64,000 bases of DNA from an uncultured Shimia sp. (GTDB taxonomy: Bacteria; Pseudomonadota; Alphaproteobacteria; Rhodobacterales; Rhodobacteraceae), in assembly GCF_947498095.1 (NCBI RefSeq), contig NZ_CANMJE010000005.1, forward strand, positions 62,001 through 126,000. The letters run 5' to 3'. The position numbers and the translations under genes are program-made. Under the pieces are notes generated by a model. That model saw only the letters and a list, made by a program, of their open reading frames with translations. It was not told the DNA's origin and did no database searches. Positions 26,199 through 36,065 of this stretch are shown one piece after another (positions within the stretch are counted from its first letter, which is position 1; every line of letters begins with the position of its first letter).

Positions 26199-26891
26199 AT
26201 GACACCTCAAGCTCGTGCCCTCTCCGTTCATCTGTTTACTGCAACCGGCGCCGTTTTTGCCATGCTCTCTATGCTGGCCGCCGTTGACGGTAATTGGAGC
26301 CTCATGTTCCTCTGGCTGGTCGTCGCGTTTTTCGTGGATGGGCTGGATGGCCCCATGGCGCGCAAGTACCACGTCAAGAAATACGCACCCGAGTTTGATG
26401 GGGTGCTTCTAGACCTGATCATCGACTACCTGACTTATGTGTTTATCCCGGCATTTGCCCTGTTCAAATCCGGGTTGATGGATGGCTGGACCGGATGGTT
26501 TGCGATCATCGTCATCACCTTTGCAAGCGCTATGTACTTCGCCGATACACGCATGAAAACAAAAGATAATTCCTTTTCCGGCTTCCCGGGATGCTGGAAC
26601 ATGGTGGTGCTTGTTATCTTCGCGTTAGAGCCAAACTTCTGGGTATCTTTCGTAATTGTTTCTGCACTGGCGGTCTCGATGTTTCTTCCGCTGAAATTCA
26701 TCCATCCTGTGCGCACAGAACGCTGGCGTTGGGTGTCGTTGCCGATGGCGCTGGCATGGACGTTTTTTGCAGGTTGGGCAGCGTGGGTGGATTTCCACCC
26801 GGAAAGCTGGGCCCATTGGGGCCTGGTCGTGACGTCGCTTTACCTGCTGTTTGCGGGCGTCGCGCAACAGATCCTTCCCGAACGCTCTTAG
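26199..26891 (+). CDS. pcs: phosphatidylcholine synthase
   Basis: 230-residue integral membrane CDP-alcohol phosphotransferase that condenses CDP-diacylglycerol with choline. The signature is seen as DGLDGPMARKYH followed by EFDGVLLDLIIDY (DG-x2-AR-x8-G/D-x3-D pattern). About eight membrane helices. Pcs is typical of alphaproteobacteria that use choline from their host or environment. It is convergent with ogt, and the two stop codons overlap by 4 bp. Length is normal. Confidence 0.9.
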   Translation: MTPQARALSVHLFTATGAVFAMLSMLAAVDGNWSLMFLWLVVAFFVDGLDGPMARKYHVKKYAPEFDGVLLDLIIDYLTYVFIPAFALFKSGLMDGWTGWFAIIVITFASAMYFADTRMKTKDNSFSGFPGCWNMVVLVIFALEPNFWVSFVIVSALAVSMFLPLKFIHPVRTERWRWVSLPMALAWTFFAGWAAWVDFHPESWAHWGLVVTSLYLLFAGVAQQILPERS

Positions 26892-27340
26892 ATTAAGAAA
26901 CCACCTGCGCCCTCATGGCGCAACAACGCCACTTTGGTTTCCACACCCCCAGCCCCGGAAAACCCTGTTAGACCCTTGGCGCCCATGACCCGATGGCACG
27001 GGACAATGATGGGAATTGGATTGCCCCCACACGCCTGCCCCACCGCTTGCGCAGGCACGCCGAGATCTTTGGCAATCTCTCCGTAGGTCTTGGTGTATCC
27101 GAAAGGAATGGCGCTCATCGCGTCACAAACCGCACGCTGAAAATCTGACCCGGCAACGTGCATCGGTAGATCAAATGCCTCGCGCGTCCCGGCGAAATAC
27201 TCATCCAATTGCTCGACTGCACGTCGCAATAGCGGCGAGTCATCCTGCCGCCCTCGCCCCCAATTGACGCGAGTGATCGCGCCATCCTCTTCGGTGATGC
27301 GCAACAGTCCAACCGGGCTTTGAGTTGTCGTTTCAAACAT
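26888..27340 (-). CDS. ogt: methylated-DNA-protein cysteine methyltransferase
   Basis: 150-residue suicide repair enzyme that transfers O6-alkyl groups from guanine to its own cysteine. The active site IIVPCHRVMGAKG has Cys115; the helix-turn-helix DNA-binding segment and the asparagine hinge (GQACGGNPIPI) are present. The track start at 27448 would pass through the ileS terminator; ATG 27340 gives the usual length. It lies behind ileS on the same strand but after a terminator, so it probably has its own promoter. Confidence 0.9.
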   Translation of the reverse strand: MFETTTQSPVGLLRITEEDGAITRVNWGRGRQDDSPLLRRAVEQLDEYFAGTREAFDLPMHVAGSDFQRAVCDAMSAIPFGYTKTYGEIAKDLGVPAQAVGQACGGNPIPIIVPCHRVMGAKGLTGFSGAGGVETKVALLRHEGAGGFLI

Positions 27341-27358
27341 ATCCCCACCCTGCGCCAC

Positions 27359-27383
27359 AAAAAAACGCCCCGCAAGCGGGACG
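27359..27383 (-). terminator. terminator behind ileS
   Basis: CCCGC-TT-GCGGG stem extended by an interrupted CGxCCC, followed on the minus strand by seven Ts. It lies between ileS and ogt. Confidence 0.7.
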
Positions 27384-27416
27384 TCTGAATTTGCGCATCT
27401 TTCGGAGTGCGGGGCC

Positions 27417-27451
27417 GGTTTGCCGCGCCCCTCCGCGGGGGGCGACAAACC
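27417..27451. repeat. 35-bp interrupted inverted repeat
   Basis: GGTTTGCCGCGCCCC-TCCGC-GGGGGGCGACAAACC, long arms with two mismatches, directly after the ileS stop. It may be part of the transcript end or a dispersed hairpin element; only one copy is seen here. Confidence 0.55.
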
Positions 27452-27460
27452 GATTCCCTT

Positions 27461-30370
27461 TTATCCCAATGCTTCGTCACACCGACCGCAAACGGCCTCA
27501 TGGCTGTGGGTTCCAACATCTGGCAGGATTTTCCAACAACGCTGGCATTTTTCACCTTCGGCTTTTTCGAACACAACGCCCACACCTTCGGCTTCCGGCA
27601 GACGGAACGCTTCGGCAGGCATCGGATCATTTGACAGCTGTATAGCAGAGGTGATGCACACATCGTCAAAGGCCACAGATTTCAGGGCCTCCAAAACATC
27701 ACGGTCGCGCACGTGCACCACCGGTGCAGCCTCGAGCGAGGCGCCGATGACCTTGTCTGTCCGCTGTACTTCCAGCGCTGCAGTAACCACCCGGCGGACG
27801 TCGCGCACCTGTGACCACTTCGCTGCCAGGGGCTCATTCAACCAATTGGCAGGCGTATCCGGGATATCGACAAGGTGGATGGACGACGTGTCCCCCGGGA
27901 ACCGCTCAAGCCAGATTTCTTCCATGGTGAACACCAGAACCGGGGCCAGCCATGTGGTCAAACGGTGGTAGAGGATGTCCAACACGGTCCGCGCTGCGCG
28001 GCGGCGCAGTGTGTCACCATCGCAATACAGCGCGTCCTTGCGGATATCGAAGTAGAAAGCCGACAAATCCACTGTGGCGAAATTGAACACGGCTGAAAAC
28101 ACGCCCGAGAAATCGTAGGCTTTGTAACCTTCGCGAACCTTGTGATCCAGCTCCGCCAGGCGATGCAGAACCCAGCGCTCCAGCTCTGGCATCTCAGCCG
28201 GATCAACCCGATCCGCTTCGGTGAACTCACCCAACGCCCCCAGCATGAACCGCATTGTGTTGCGCAGTCGCCGATAGCTGTCTGCCACGCCTTTCAGGAT
28301 TTCCGGCCCGATCCGCTGATCATTGGTATAGTCTGTCTGAGCCACCCAAAGACGCAGGATATCTGCGCCGTATTGCTGGACAACCTTCTCGGGCACGATG
28401 GTGTTGCCGAGCGATTTGGACATCTTGTTGCCCTTCTCGTCCAACGTGAATCCGTGCGTCAAAACTCCGTGGTACGGCGCGCGCCCTCTGGTGCCACAGG
28501 CCTGCAGCATGGACGAGTGGAACCACCCGCGGTGCTGGTCAGTGCCTTCCAGATAGAGATCGGCCAGCCCATCGTCGGACCCGTCTTCGCGATCGCGCAA
28601 AACAAAGGCGTGGGTTGAACCAGAGTCAAACCAAACATCAAGAATATCAAAAACTTGCTCGTAATCGTCCGCATTGTGGTCGTTGCCTAGGAAGCGCTCT
28701 TTGGCTCCTTCGGCATACCAGCAATCAGCCCCTTCAACCTCAAATGCTTCTGCAACCCGTGCATTCACAGCCGGATCACGCAACAGGAAATCCTCGTCCG
28801 TTGGCAGAGCCCCTTTCTTGGTGAAGCATGTCAGCGGCACACCCCAGGCGCGTTGACGCGACAGAACCCAATCGGGGCGTGCTTCGATCATCGAATAGAG
28901 TCGGTTGCGTCCGGTCTGTGGTGTCCATTTCACGAGCTTGTCGATCGAGGTCAGAGCGCGTTCACGGATTGTCGTACCATAGTCGTCCTGACCGTCTTCA
29001 ACCTCACGATCAACCGCGGCAAACCACTGCGGTGTGTTGCGGAAGATCACCGGAGCTTTGGAGCGCCAAGAATGTGGATAGCTGTGCGTTACACGACCAC
29101 GCGCGATCAGGGCACCAGCCCCGGCCAGAGCATTGATAACAGCAGTATTGGCGCCGCCTTCTTTGCCTTTGGGCGTAATGATGACTTCGCCACCAAACAG
29201 AGGCAAGGACGCGCGGAATGACCCATCTTCGATGACGTTGTGAGTCATCTGAAGCCCGTGCTTTACGCCCAGGATATAGTCGTCGGCCCCGTGGCTTGGT
29301 GCCGTATGAACAAAGCCTGTACCGGCATCATCGGTCACATGGTCACCCGGCAACATCGGGACGTTATAATCCCACTCGCCTGCGCCACCTTCGACACCGT
29401 TCAACGGGTGCGCACAGACCAACAGGTCCAGCTGGGCCGCGGTGACGTCACGCTTGCGGATATACTCGTCGACCTTGGCAGACTTCATCACGTCCTCGGC
29501 CAGATTGTCGGCCAAGAGATAGTGATCGCCTTTTTGCGCCCAGTTGCCCTCGGGCGCCTCAGTAACTTTGTAGAGGCCATAAGACAGCGCCGGGTTGAAC
29601 GCGATGGCGCGGTTCGAAGGGATCGTCCAGGGCGTCGTCGTCCAGATCACCACATTGACGCCCAAGAGCCCCGAGCGTGCACCGGTGGGTTCCACGGCAC
29701 TTTGTACCGGGAATTTCACCCAGATCGTGTGAGACTTGTGATCGTGATACTCGATCTCAGCTTCGGCCAGTGCGGTCTTTTCCACCGGCGACCACATCAC
29801 AGGCTTGGAGCCCTGATACAGTGTGCCATTCATCAGGAACTTCATGAATTCCTCGGCAATCACACGTTCAGCATGAAAGTTCATGGTCAAATAGGGGTTC
29901 GACCATTTGCCGGTCACACCCAGACGCTTGAACTCATCGCGCTGGATATCGATCCAACCCTCGGCAAACTTGCGGCACTCCTGCCGGAAGTCGATGACAG
30001 GGACTTCGTCCTTATCTTTGCCCTTGTTGCGATATTGCTCTTCGATCTTCCACTCGATTGGCAGACCGTGGCAGTCCCAACCGGGGATATAGCGCGCGTC
30101 CCTGCCCATCATCTGCTGCGAGCGCACGACCATATCCTTGAGGATCTTGTTCAGTGCGTGGCCGATGTGCAGATGACCATTGGCATAGGGTGGGCCATCA
30201 TGCAGCGTAAAGGACTCGCGGCCCTCTTTCTCGCGCAGGCGGTCATAGATGCCGATCTCGGCCCAGCGCTCCAGCCATTGGGGTTCGCGTTTGGGCAGAC
30301 CTGCGCGCATCGGAAAATCGGTTTTCGGCAGGTTCAGCGTGGATTTGTAGTCAGGGGTCTCGGCGCACAT
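27461..30370 (-). CDS. ileS: isoleucyl-tRNA synthetase
   Basis: 969-residue class I synthetase charging tRNA-Ile. HIGH motif HLHIGHALNK near residue 70, the editing (CP1) domain in the middle, KMSKS motif GNKMSKSLGN near residue 630, and a C-terminal zinc-binding segment CQRCWK...CGRCDEALG. Monocistronic, with a terminator behind. The divergent neighbour is a truncated haemoglobin. No T-box or other leader is recognisable in the roughly 250-bp upstream gap. Confidence 0.97.
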   Translation of the reverse strand: MCAETPDYKSTLNLPKTDFPMRAGLPKREPQWLERWAEIGIYDRLREKEGRESFTLHDGPPYANGHLHIGHALNKILKDMVVRSQQMMGRDARYIPGWDCHGLPIEWKIEEQYRNKGKDKDEVPVIDFRQECRKFAEGWIDIQRDEFKRLGVTGKWSNPYLTMNFHAERVIAEEFMKFLMNGTLYQGSKPVMWSPVEKTALAEAEIEYHDHKSHTIWVKFPVQSAVEPTGARSGLLGVNVVIWTTTPWTIPSNRAIAFNPALSYGLYKVTEAPEGNWAQKGDHYLLADNLAEDVMKSAKVDEYIRKRDVTAAQLDLLVCAHPLNGVEGGAGEWDYNVPMLPGDHVTDDAGTGFVHTAPSHGADDYILGVKHGLQMTHNVIEDGSFRASLPLFGGEVIITPKGKEGGANTAVINALAGAGALIARGRVTHSYPHSWRSKAPVIFRNTPQWFAAVDREVEDGQDDYGTTIRERALTSIDKLVKWTPQTGRNRLYSMIEARPDWVLSRQRAWGVPLTCFTKKGALPTDEDFLLRDPAVNARVAEAFEVEGADCWYAEGAKERFLGNDHNADDYEQVFDILDVWFDSGSTHAFVLRDREDGSDDGLADLYLEGTDQHRGWFHSSMLQACGTRGRAPYHGVLTHGFTLDEKGNKMSKSLGNTIVPEKVVQQYGADILRLWVAQTDYTNDQRIGPEILKGVADSYRRLRNTMRFMLGALGEFTEADRVDPAEMPELERWVLHRLAELDHKVREGYKAYDFSGVFSAVFNFATVDLSAFYFDIRKDALYCDGDTLRRRAARTVLDILYHRLTTWLAPVLVFTMEEIWLERFPGDTSSIHLVDIPDTPANWLNEPLAAKWSQVRDVRRVVTAALEVQRTDKVIGASLEAAPVVHVRDRDVLEALKSVAFDDVCITSAIQLSNDPMPAEAFRLPEAEGVGVVFEKAEGEKCQRCWKILPDVGTHSHEAVCGRCDEALG

Positions 30371-30617
30371 CTTTTGGCGTCCTCGTCAAAGTTCGGATCA
30401 TGATTTTATGGGTCGGCGCGGTATTTCATACGCCTTGTCCCGGCGGCTCGTCTGGTTCAGAGCGCCGGGCTGATAATTCGAATAATGATCGCGAATATCC
30501 GTGTCATGCGCTGCCTTATATGCCTGTGTGCATGGGGCGTAAAGGCACAATGGCACGGCCTTGCACTGGTCGGAGCAACGTGCCAACTGATGAGGCAACT
30601 CAAGAGACGGAGATCGC

Positions 30618-31031
30618 ATGGCCAACCCTTTGCAGATGTTTGACATCACAGCCGATCAAATTGACCAAGTGGTCGGCGTTTTCTATGCCCGTGTCCGTCA
30701 ACATCCCGAGTTGGGCCCCGTCTTTGCCGCACATATTGCACCCGAGGATTGGCCCGCGCATGAGGAGAAAATCACCCGTTTCTGGCGCAATGCGATCTTG
30801 AAAGAGCGCTGTTATGACGGCCAGCCCATGCGGGTGCATCTAGAACGTCCAAAGGTCCAGACCAAGCATTTTACAGTTTGGCTGGAACTGTTTGACCAAA
30901 CCCTAACTGAACTCTTGCCAGCCGAGAGCGCATTGGCGTTTTCAAACCTCGCGCACCGTATTGGCGACGGTTTCCGCTTTGGCATTGAGGCCCGCGACAG
31001 GCGCGCGGATCAGCCACCATCGCTGCTATGA
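30618..31031 (+). CDS. group III truncated haemoglobin
   Basis: 137-residue 2/2 globin of the group III type. Recognisable parts are VVGVFYARVRQHPELGPVFA (helix B/E region with YARV Tyr), FWRNAILKERCYDGQPMRVH (distal region), and KHFTVWLELFDQTLTELL (proximal helix). The function in the family is uncertain; it may bind O2 or cyanide-like ligands or take part in redox. RBS GAGACGGAGATCGC precedes the ATG. The stop overlaps the last codons of ycjF on the other strand by 6 bp. Confidence 0.85.
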   Translation: MANPLQMFDITADQIDQVVGVFYARVRQHPELGPVFAAHIAPEDWPAHEEKITRFWRNAILKERCYDGQPMRVHLERPKVQTKHFTVWLELFDQTLTELLPAESALAFSNLAHRIGDGFRFGIEARDRRADQPPSLL

Positions 31032-32021
31032 GGCCTTGGAAAACAACCCGGTAAGCGCGCGTTGGACCAATCCAGTAACTGCAGGGCGTTTGACGGTGGA
31101 GAAAGGTAACGGGCGACAGACCTCCATCGCGGCAACACCGACACGCGCTGTCAGTGCACCATTCACAAGACCTTCGCCAAAGCGGCGACTGATCTTGGCC
31201 AAGGCGCCCCCACCAGCCAACGTCCCGATCATGTCGTCGCCGATCGCAACAGCGCCTGTGGCCACAAGATGCGTCATCACGGCGCGCAAAAGGCGCCAGC
31301 TGCCCAAGGTTCCGGCTCGCCCGCCATAAACCTCCGCGATACGGCGAATCATACGCATATTGGCGGTCAACGCTGTGACCACATCGGCCAACGCCAAAGG
31401 TACTAAGGCAGTGACCGTCGCAACTTGGCGAGCTGCGGCCTCGACCTCGCGCTGCGCGGCTGCATCCAGCGGCACCAAAATCTCGGTTTCTACCAATCCC
31501 AGCAAGGCATCAGCATCCATCAAATCGGCCTTGCGCTCTTGCACCCGTTCGCGACCCCAAGCCGTATCCGTACGGTTCGCATAGAGCCGCGTCAGCTGGT
31601 CCAAAACCCGGTGCGCATCGGACATGTTCCCAGAAGCCAAGGCGCCGTCCGCCCCGGCGCGCAACGCATCAACACGGCGCAATCGGGCAAAACCCGCCAG
31701 TTCCCGCAGGATCATGGCCAGCGCAACGATCAGGAACACACCCACCAAAGCTGTAACAATGCCACCAAGAATTGGTGACCGCGCCACCAGACCGGTCACA
31801 AAATCCCACGCGGCGATCGAAATCACCGTTGTGAGGATCAGGCCCAAAAGGCTCCAGAACCAACGCGCCAACCGTGAAGGGCGACGTGACGCCAATTGCG
31901 CGGCCACCTGCATCGCCTGCCCTTCTGGCAGGCTATCTGGCAAGTCCGGCACCGGCGGCGCCTCTGCTACATTGGGCGCGCTTTCGGTGTCCAGGTCGAT
32001 CAGAACCGGGCCTTTGGTCAT
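31026..32021 (-). CDS. ycjF: YcjF/TIGR01620 family membrane protein
   Basis: 331-residue inner-membrane protein of the YcjF family, paired in the family with the GTPase-like YcjX. It has an N-terminal cytoplasmic acidic tail, two membrane helices (residues 57-80 and 85-108: GIVTALVGVFLIVALAMIL), and a conserved cytoplasmic domain with an MRMIRRIAEVYGGRAG motif. It overlaps ycjX by 4 bp. In gammaproteobacteria these genes belong to the phage-shock/envelope-stress group; here no pspA is close. Function not established. Confidence 0.85.
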   Translation of the reverse strand: MTKGPVLIDLDTESAPNVAEAPPVPDLPDSLPEGQAMQVAAQLASRRPSRLARWFWSLLGLILTTVISIAAWDFVTGLVARSPILGGIVTALVGVFLIVALAMILRELAGFARLRRVDALRAGADGALASGNMSDAHRVLDQLTRLYANRTDTAWGRERVQERKADLMDADALLGLVETEILVPLDAAAQREVEAAARQVATVTALVPLALADVVTALTANMRMIRRIAEVYGGRAGTLGSWRLLRAVMTHLVATGAVAIGDDMIGTLAGGGALAKISRRFGEGLVNGALTARVGVAAMEVCRPLPFSTVKRPAVTGLVQRALTGLFSKAS

Positions 32022-33433
32022 AGTCGATCTCCGATCAGAAACTCTGTTGCCTTGTCCAAACGAATGTGCGGTGGGCCTTCGCCGGGCTTCAGGGTCAGCC
32101 GGGCCGGCGCAAAACTCATCACCTGATAATCCTCATCCAGCCAGCTGGTCGCGCCTTCGCGCGCCGGGGTCAACAGGTGGTTGGGATCTTTGGGCAAGGC
32201 TCCGGGATAAAACGCCGCGTTCTTGCCAGTGTCCAGCAAACGCCCCTGCACACATTCCAACGTCTTGCCATCATGTGTGAGCGTGGTCTCTGTGGTTGCG
32301 CGCACCGACGCCAAGGCCAACGCATGTGTTCCAGCTCCGGCAAACCGTGCGCGATCCGCTGCATCGCGGGTCAACGACTGCATGATGGCACTGGCTTGCG
32401 GATGCTGGGAATGATGCAAATGGTCGGATTTGGTCGCCGCAAACAGGATTTTCTCCACCCGTTTACCCCGCAAAAGGCGCGCCAAGAACCCGTTTGATCC
32501 GGGTCGAAAGGCCGTAAGTATTTCGGACATCGCGTCTCGCATTTCGTTAACCGCACGCGGCCCCTTGTTGATTGCCCCCAACGCATCAACCAGAACAACC
32601 TGCCGATCAATGCGGGCAAAATGGTCGCGAAAAAACGGTTTCACGACCTTGGATTTGTAGGCCTCGAACCGACGTTCCATCTCACGGTGAAGTGTGCCGC
32701 GACGGGACGCGCCATCAATTGGGATTGGGGCAAAGGTCAGAACGGGCGACCCTGCAAGATCCCCTGGCAACAAGAAACGACCTGGCGTGCAGCGGTAGTG
32801 CCCCTCGTCTCGGGCCTGGCGCAAACTGGTGGTGAATCGTTTCGCCAGATCCTGAGTGACGGTTTCGTCATGCCGGGCATTCGGGTCTACATCCCGCGCG
32901 CGCTCCATGAAGCCTTGAGCGCTTGCGCGCCCGTTCATCCAACTCAGCGTATCGTCGGCCCACTGATCATAAGTCTTGTCCATCAGCGCAAGATCCAGCA
33001 GCCATTCCCCCGGATAATCGACAATATCCAGATGTATTGTGCGTGGGCCTTGCAGACCACCCAGCAATCCAGAGGGGCGAACCTTGAGCGACAATCGCAA
33101 TTCGCTCACGGCCCGGGTGCTTTCCGGCCAGCGAGGTTCGGCCGACGTCAGTGCGCCCAAATGGGTTTCATAGTCGAACCGGGGTACAGTGTCGTCAGGC
33201 TGCGGTTGCAAATAGGCGGCTTCAATCCGCCCTTCGGCTTGAGCCATCAGACCCGGCATACGACCGCGATCCATCAGATTGGCTACCAGCGACGTGATGA
33301 ACATGGTCTTTCCCGAGCGCGCCAGCCCGGTCACACCAAGGCGGATCACAGGTTCAAACAACGCCTCGGAAATCGAATCGCCCACCGCTTCAACGCTGCG
33401 CGTCACCGTGTCTGCCAGAGAAGAAATGACCAA
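32018..33433 (-). CDS. ycjX: YcjX family GTP-binding protein
   Basis: 471-residue P-loop NTPase. Walker A LGVTGLARSGKTMFIT near residue 40, then a DIVDYPGEWLLDL motif (G3-like) and VLVDALGAINKG. It probably binds GTP (or ATP) and works with YcjF at the membrane. The ATG at 33433 starts the ycjX-ycjF pair. Length is typical for the family. The divergent gene is truA. Confidence 0.88.
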   Translation of the reverse strand: MVISSLADTVTRSVEAVGDSISEALFEPVIRLGVTGLARSGKTMFITSLVANLMDRGRMPGLMAQAEGRIEAAYLQPQPDDTVPRFDYETHLGALTSAEPRWPESTRAVSELRLSLKVRPSGLLGGLQGPRTIHLDIVDYPGEWLLDLALMDKTYDQWADDTLSWMNGRASAQGFMERARDVDPNARHDETVTQDLAKRFTTSLRQARDEGHYRCTPGRFLLPGDLAGSPVLTFAPIPIDGASRRGTLHREMERRFEAYKSKVVKPFFRDHFARIDRQVVLVDALGAINKGPRAVNEMRDAMSEILTAFRPGSNGFLARLLRGKRVEKILFAATKSDHLHHSQHPQASAIMQSLTRDAADRARFAGAGTHALALASVRATTETTLTHDGKTLECVQGRLLDTGKNAAFYPGALPKDPNHLLTPAREGATSWLDEDYQVMSFAPARLTLKPGEGPPHIRLDKATEFLIGDRL

Positions 33434-33545
33434 AAGGGCCTCCTTGAATACTCACCTGTGAACCTATGCAGCGCATGAGCGCATTGCTAGGGGGGAGAAG
33501 CCGCGACACCTTCCCCTCTGGCAACAAATCCGCTACCCACAGGCC

Positions 33546-34322
33546 ATGCCCAGAATAGCGCTCAAAGTTGAATATCACGGCAAACCTTTTGCCGGTTGGC
33601 AGCGACAGGCCGATCAGCCTTCGGTGCAAGGTGCGATCGAGGACGCGCTGGCCAAGTTAGAGCCGGGTCATCGCACCATTGCCGCTGCCGGTCGCACAGA
33701 TGCAGGTGTGCACGGTCTGGCTCAAGTGGCCCATTGTGACCTGAAAAAGGACTGGGATCCGTTTCGACTGTCCGAGGCTTTGAACCACCACCTAAAACCT
33801 CTGCCAGTGGCCATCGTGGATGCCGCCAAGGTCCCCGAAGACTGGCACGCCCGTTTTTCCGCTGTTGAGCGGCGGTATTTGTTCCGCATTCTGATGCGAC
33901 GGGCGCCAGCAACACATCTTGCTGGGCTGGTGTGGCGGGTCAATCAGCCACTGGACGCGCGAGCCATGCAAGACGGTGCCAATCATCTGCTTGGCCATCA
34001 CGACTTTACGACGTTCCGCAGCTCGATCTGCCAAGCGTCCAGCCCGGTCAAAACACTGGACCAGCTTGACATCGAAGAGATCGACACGCCTTGGGGTCCC
34101 GAAATCCACTTTCATGTGCGGGCACGATCATTTCTTCACAATCAGGTGCGCAGCTTTGTTGGAACACTGGAACGCGTGGGGGCCGGTTCTTGGGCGCCCG
34201 AGGACGTGAAATCCGCTTTGGACGCGGCAGACCGGGCCGCTTGTGGTCCAGTTTGCCCGCCTCAGGGCCTCTATCTTGCCGGTGTCGGCTATCCAGACGA
34301 CCCTTTTTCCCAAGAACACTAA
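33546..34322 (+). CDS. truA: tRNA pseudouridine synthase A
   Basis: 258-residue enzyme that makes pseudouridine at positions 38-40 of the tRNA anticodon arm. The catalytic Asp is in [17 protein letters not shown] (near residue 52). The N terminus [20 protein letters not shown] and the C-terminal [17 protein letters not shown] are family hallmarks. Divergent from ycjX. A hairpin overlaps the stop codon. Confidence 0.96.
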   Translation: MPRIALKVEYHGKPFAGWQRQADQPSVQGAIEDALAKLEPGHRTIAAAGRTDAGVHGLAQVAHCDLKKDWDPFRLSEALNHHLKPLPVAIVDAAKVPEDWHARFSAVERRYLFRILMRRAPATHLAGLVWRVNQPLDARAMQDGANHLLGHHDFTTFRSSICQASSPVKTLDQLDIEEIDTPWGPEIHFHVRARSFLHNQVRSFVGTLERVGAGSWAPEDVKSALDAADRAACGPVCPPQGLYLAGVGYPDDPFSQEH

Positions 34323-34347
34323 GGGATCTGCGCCGATCTTCCCTTAG
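34319..34347 (+). terminator. hairpin overlapping the truA stop
   Basis: CTAAGGGA/TCCCTTAG, 8-bp arms around 13 bases, the left arm holding the TAA. No strong T-run; a possible transcript end. Confidence 0.4.
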
Positions 34348-34411
34348 GGCAACCCTTGACCACGGCAGACGATTTGGTGCTTTCTAGGACGCACCCAAAA
34401 CTGAGGTCTTC

Positions 34412-35533
34412 ATGTTCACTCCTGTCATCACCGGAACCGGCGTTTACACTCCGGAGCAGATCATCACCAACGATGAGCTCGTCGAAACGTTCAACGCTTA
34501 TGCCGACAAGGTGAACGCCGAGAATGCCGATGCCATCGCCGCGGGTGAGATGGAACCTCTGGAGCATTCCTCAACCGACTTCATCTTCAAGGCATCCGGG
34601 ATCGAGCAACGATATGTCATAGACAAATCCGGTGTTCTGGACCCAGATGTGATGCATCCCTTGCTTCGGCAGCGCTCGGACGACGAGCCGTCGTTGATGA
34701 CTGAAATGGCCGTCGACGCCTGCCAAAAGGCGCTCGAGAAAGCTGGGATTGAGGCCAGTGACATTGACCTTGTGATCTGCGCCGCATCGAACCTCGAGCG
34801 GGCCTATCCGGCAGTTGCTATCGAAATTCAACAGGCGCTTGGTGCCGGCGGATTTGCCTTTGATATGAACGTCGCCTGTTCATCGGCCACATTCGGCATT
34901 CAAGCCGCCGCTGACATGATCCGGTCAGGCTCGGTCGGTAAAGCCATCGTCGTGAACCCGGAAATTTGTTCGGCTCATCTGGAATGGCGTGACCGGGATT
35001 GCCACTTTATTTTTGGCGACGTGGCCACCGCGACCGTGATTGAACGCGAAGACGCCGCAAAGGGTGAATATTTTGAAATTCTGTCGACCCGCTGCGCAAC
35101 ACAATTCTCAAATAACATTCGCAATAACAATGGCTTCCTGCGCCGCTCGCGCCCAGACGGCGTTGCAGATCGCCGCGACATGCAGTTCATGCAAAACGGT
35201 CGCAAAGTGTTCAAAGAAGTGCTGCCGATGGTGTCAACGCACATCCTTGATCACATGAGCGACAACGGGGTGGCGAACACAGATCTGAAACGCATCTGGC
35301 TGCACCAGGCGAACAAGACAATGAATGACTTTATTGGCAAAAAGGTTCTGGGCCGCACGCCTGAGCCAGGCGAACAACCCAATATTTTGCAGGATTATGC
35401 CAATACGTCTTCTGCCGGATCGATCATTGCCTTCTCAAAGAACTCGGAAGACTTGCAAAGCGGAGATCACGGTCTGATTTGTTCGTTCGGAGCCGGGTAT
35501 TCGGTGGGCTCAATCCTGGTACGCAAACACTAA
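34412..35533 (+). CDS. beta-ketoacyl-ACP synthase III-like (PA3286-like)
   Basis: 373-residue thiolase-fold synthase. The active-site Cys is in DMNVACSSATFGIQAA (about residue 155), His in KRIWLHQANKTMNDF and Asn in YANTSSAGSIIAF. The N-terminal sequence with FNAYADKVNAENADAIAAGE and the insertion make it longer than housekeeping FabH (about 320 residues). It resembles what I recall of Pseudomonas PA3286, which feeds beta-oxidation octanoyl-CoA into fatty acid synthesis. So the role is probably a shunt between degradation and synthesis, not essential initiation. Monocistronic. Confidence 0.85.
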   Translation: MFTPVITGTGVYTPEQIITNDELVETFNAYADKVNAENADAIAAGEMEPLEHSSTDFIFKASGIEQRYVIDKSGVLDPDVMHPLLRQRSDDEPSLMTEMAVDACQKALEKAGIEASDIDLVICAASNLERAYPAVAIEIQQALGAGGFAFDMNVACSSATFGIQAAADMIRSGSVGKAIVVNPEICSAHLEWRDRDCHFIFGDVATATVIEREDAAKGEYFEILSTRCATQFSNNIRNNNGFLRRSRPDGVADRRDMQFMQNGRKVFKEVLPMVSTHILDHMSDNGVANTDLKRIWLHQANKTMNDFIGKKVLGRTPEPGEQPNILQDYANTSSAGSIIAFSKNSEDLQSGDHGLICSFGAGYSVGSILVRKH

Positions 35534-35603
35534 GGCGCCAAACGCACCCTAAAAGTGTGCCGGATCACTCAGGTCGCCGCTAAACACCTCAGCTGACAGA
35601 CGA

Positions 35604-36065
35604 TCAGATAGATTCTTCTTCGAGATGCAGTTTCATCTCAATCAGAACATGCTGCAACGCGGCTGTTTCTTTCAGCATGCGCTTGGCCTCGTTCATCGTG
35701 ATGATTCCATCTTCGATCGACTGATTATACTCGGCCATCAGCATGGCAAAGCGCTGGCTCAGCGCGATCACATCCTTGTTCACACCGCCTTCACGATCCG
35801 ATTCGTTGCGGCGGCTTTCATTGTAAGACAGGCTGATGCCCTTCAATTCTGCCAGTGCCGAGGTCACATGCGGATAGCTGGACGCCTCTTCAAGCGCTGC
35901 AACAGCGTCAATTGGCATGAACCGGTCACCGTGTTCTTCGTTGTGGGAATAGTACCGACCCAGCGTTGCCTTGGACTTTCCGGTCAATTCGCACGCGGCT
36001 TCAATGCCGACGTCTTTGACCAGAGCCTCAGAATGCTTCTTTAGATAAGAGCCAACACTGGCCAT
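35604..36065 (-). CDS. conserved hypothetical protein with HTH-like N terminus
   Basis: 153 residues from ATG 36065 (GGGGG eight bases upstream). The N-terminal part (YLKKHSEALVKDVGIEAACELTGKSKATLGRYYS) reads like a helix-turn-helix similar to phage CII-type regulators; the C-terminal half is helical and charged (SQRFAMLMAEYNQSIEDGIITMNEAKRMLKET). A DNA-binding or phasing regulator is likely, but I do not recognise the family. An inverted repeat AAGGGGAAA/TTTCCCCTT lies 32 bp upstream and may be its operator. Convergent with the ketoacyl synthase. Confidence 0.7.
   Translation of the reverse strand: MASVGSYLKKHSEALVKDVGIEAACELTGKSKATLGRYYSHNEEHGDRFMPIDAVAALEEASSYPHVTSALAELKGISLSYNESRRNESDREGGVNKDVIALSQRFAMLMAEYNQSIEDGIITMNEAKRMLKETAALQHVLIEMKLHLEEESI

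Noticed and set aside
29240-30403. 387-residue ORF antisense to ileS
   Set aside because: Shadow frame; ileS has all its motifs on the other strand.
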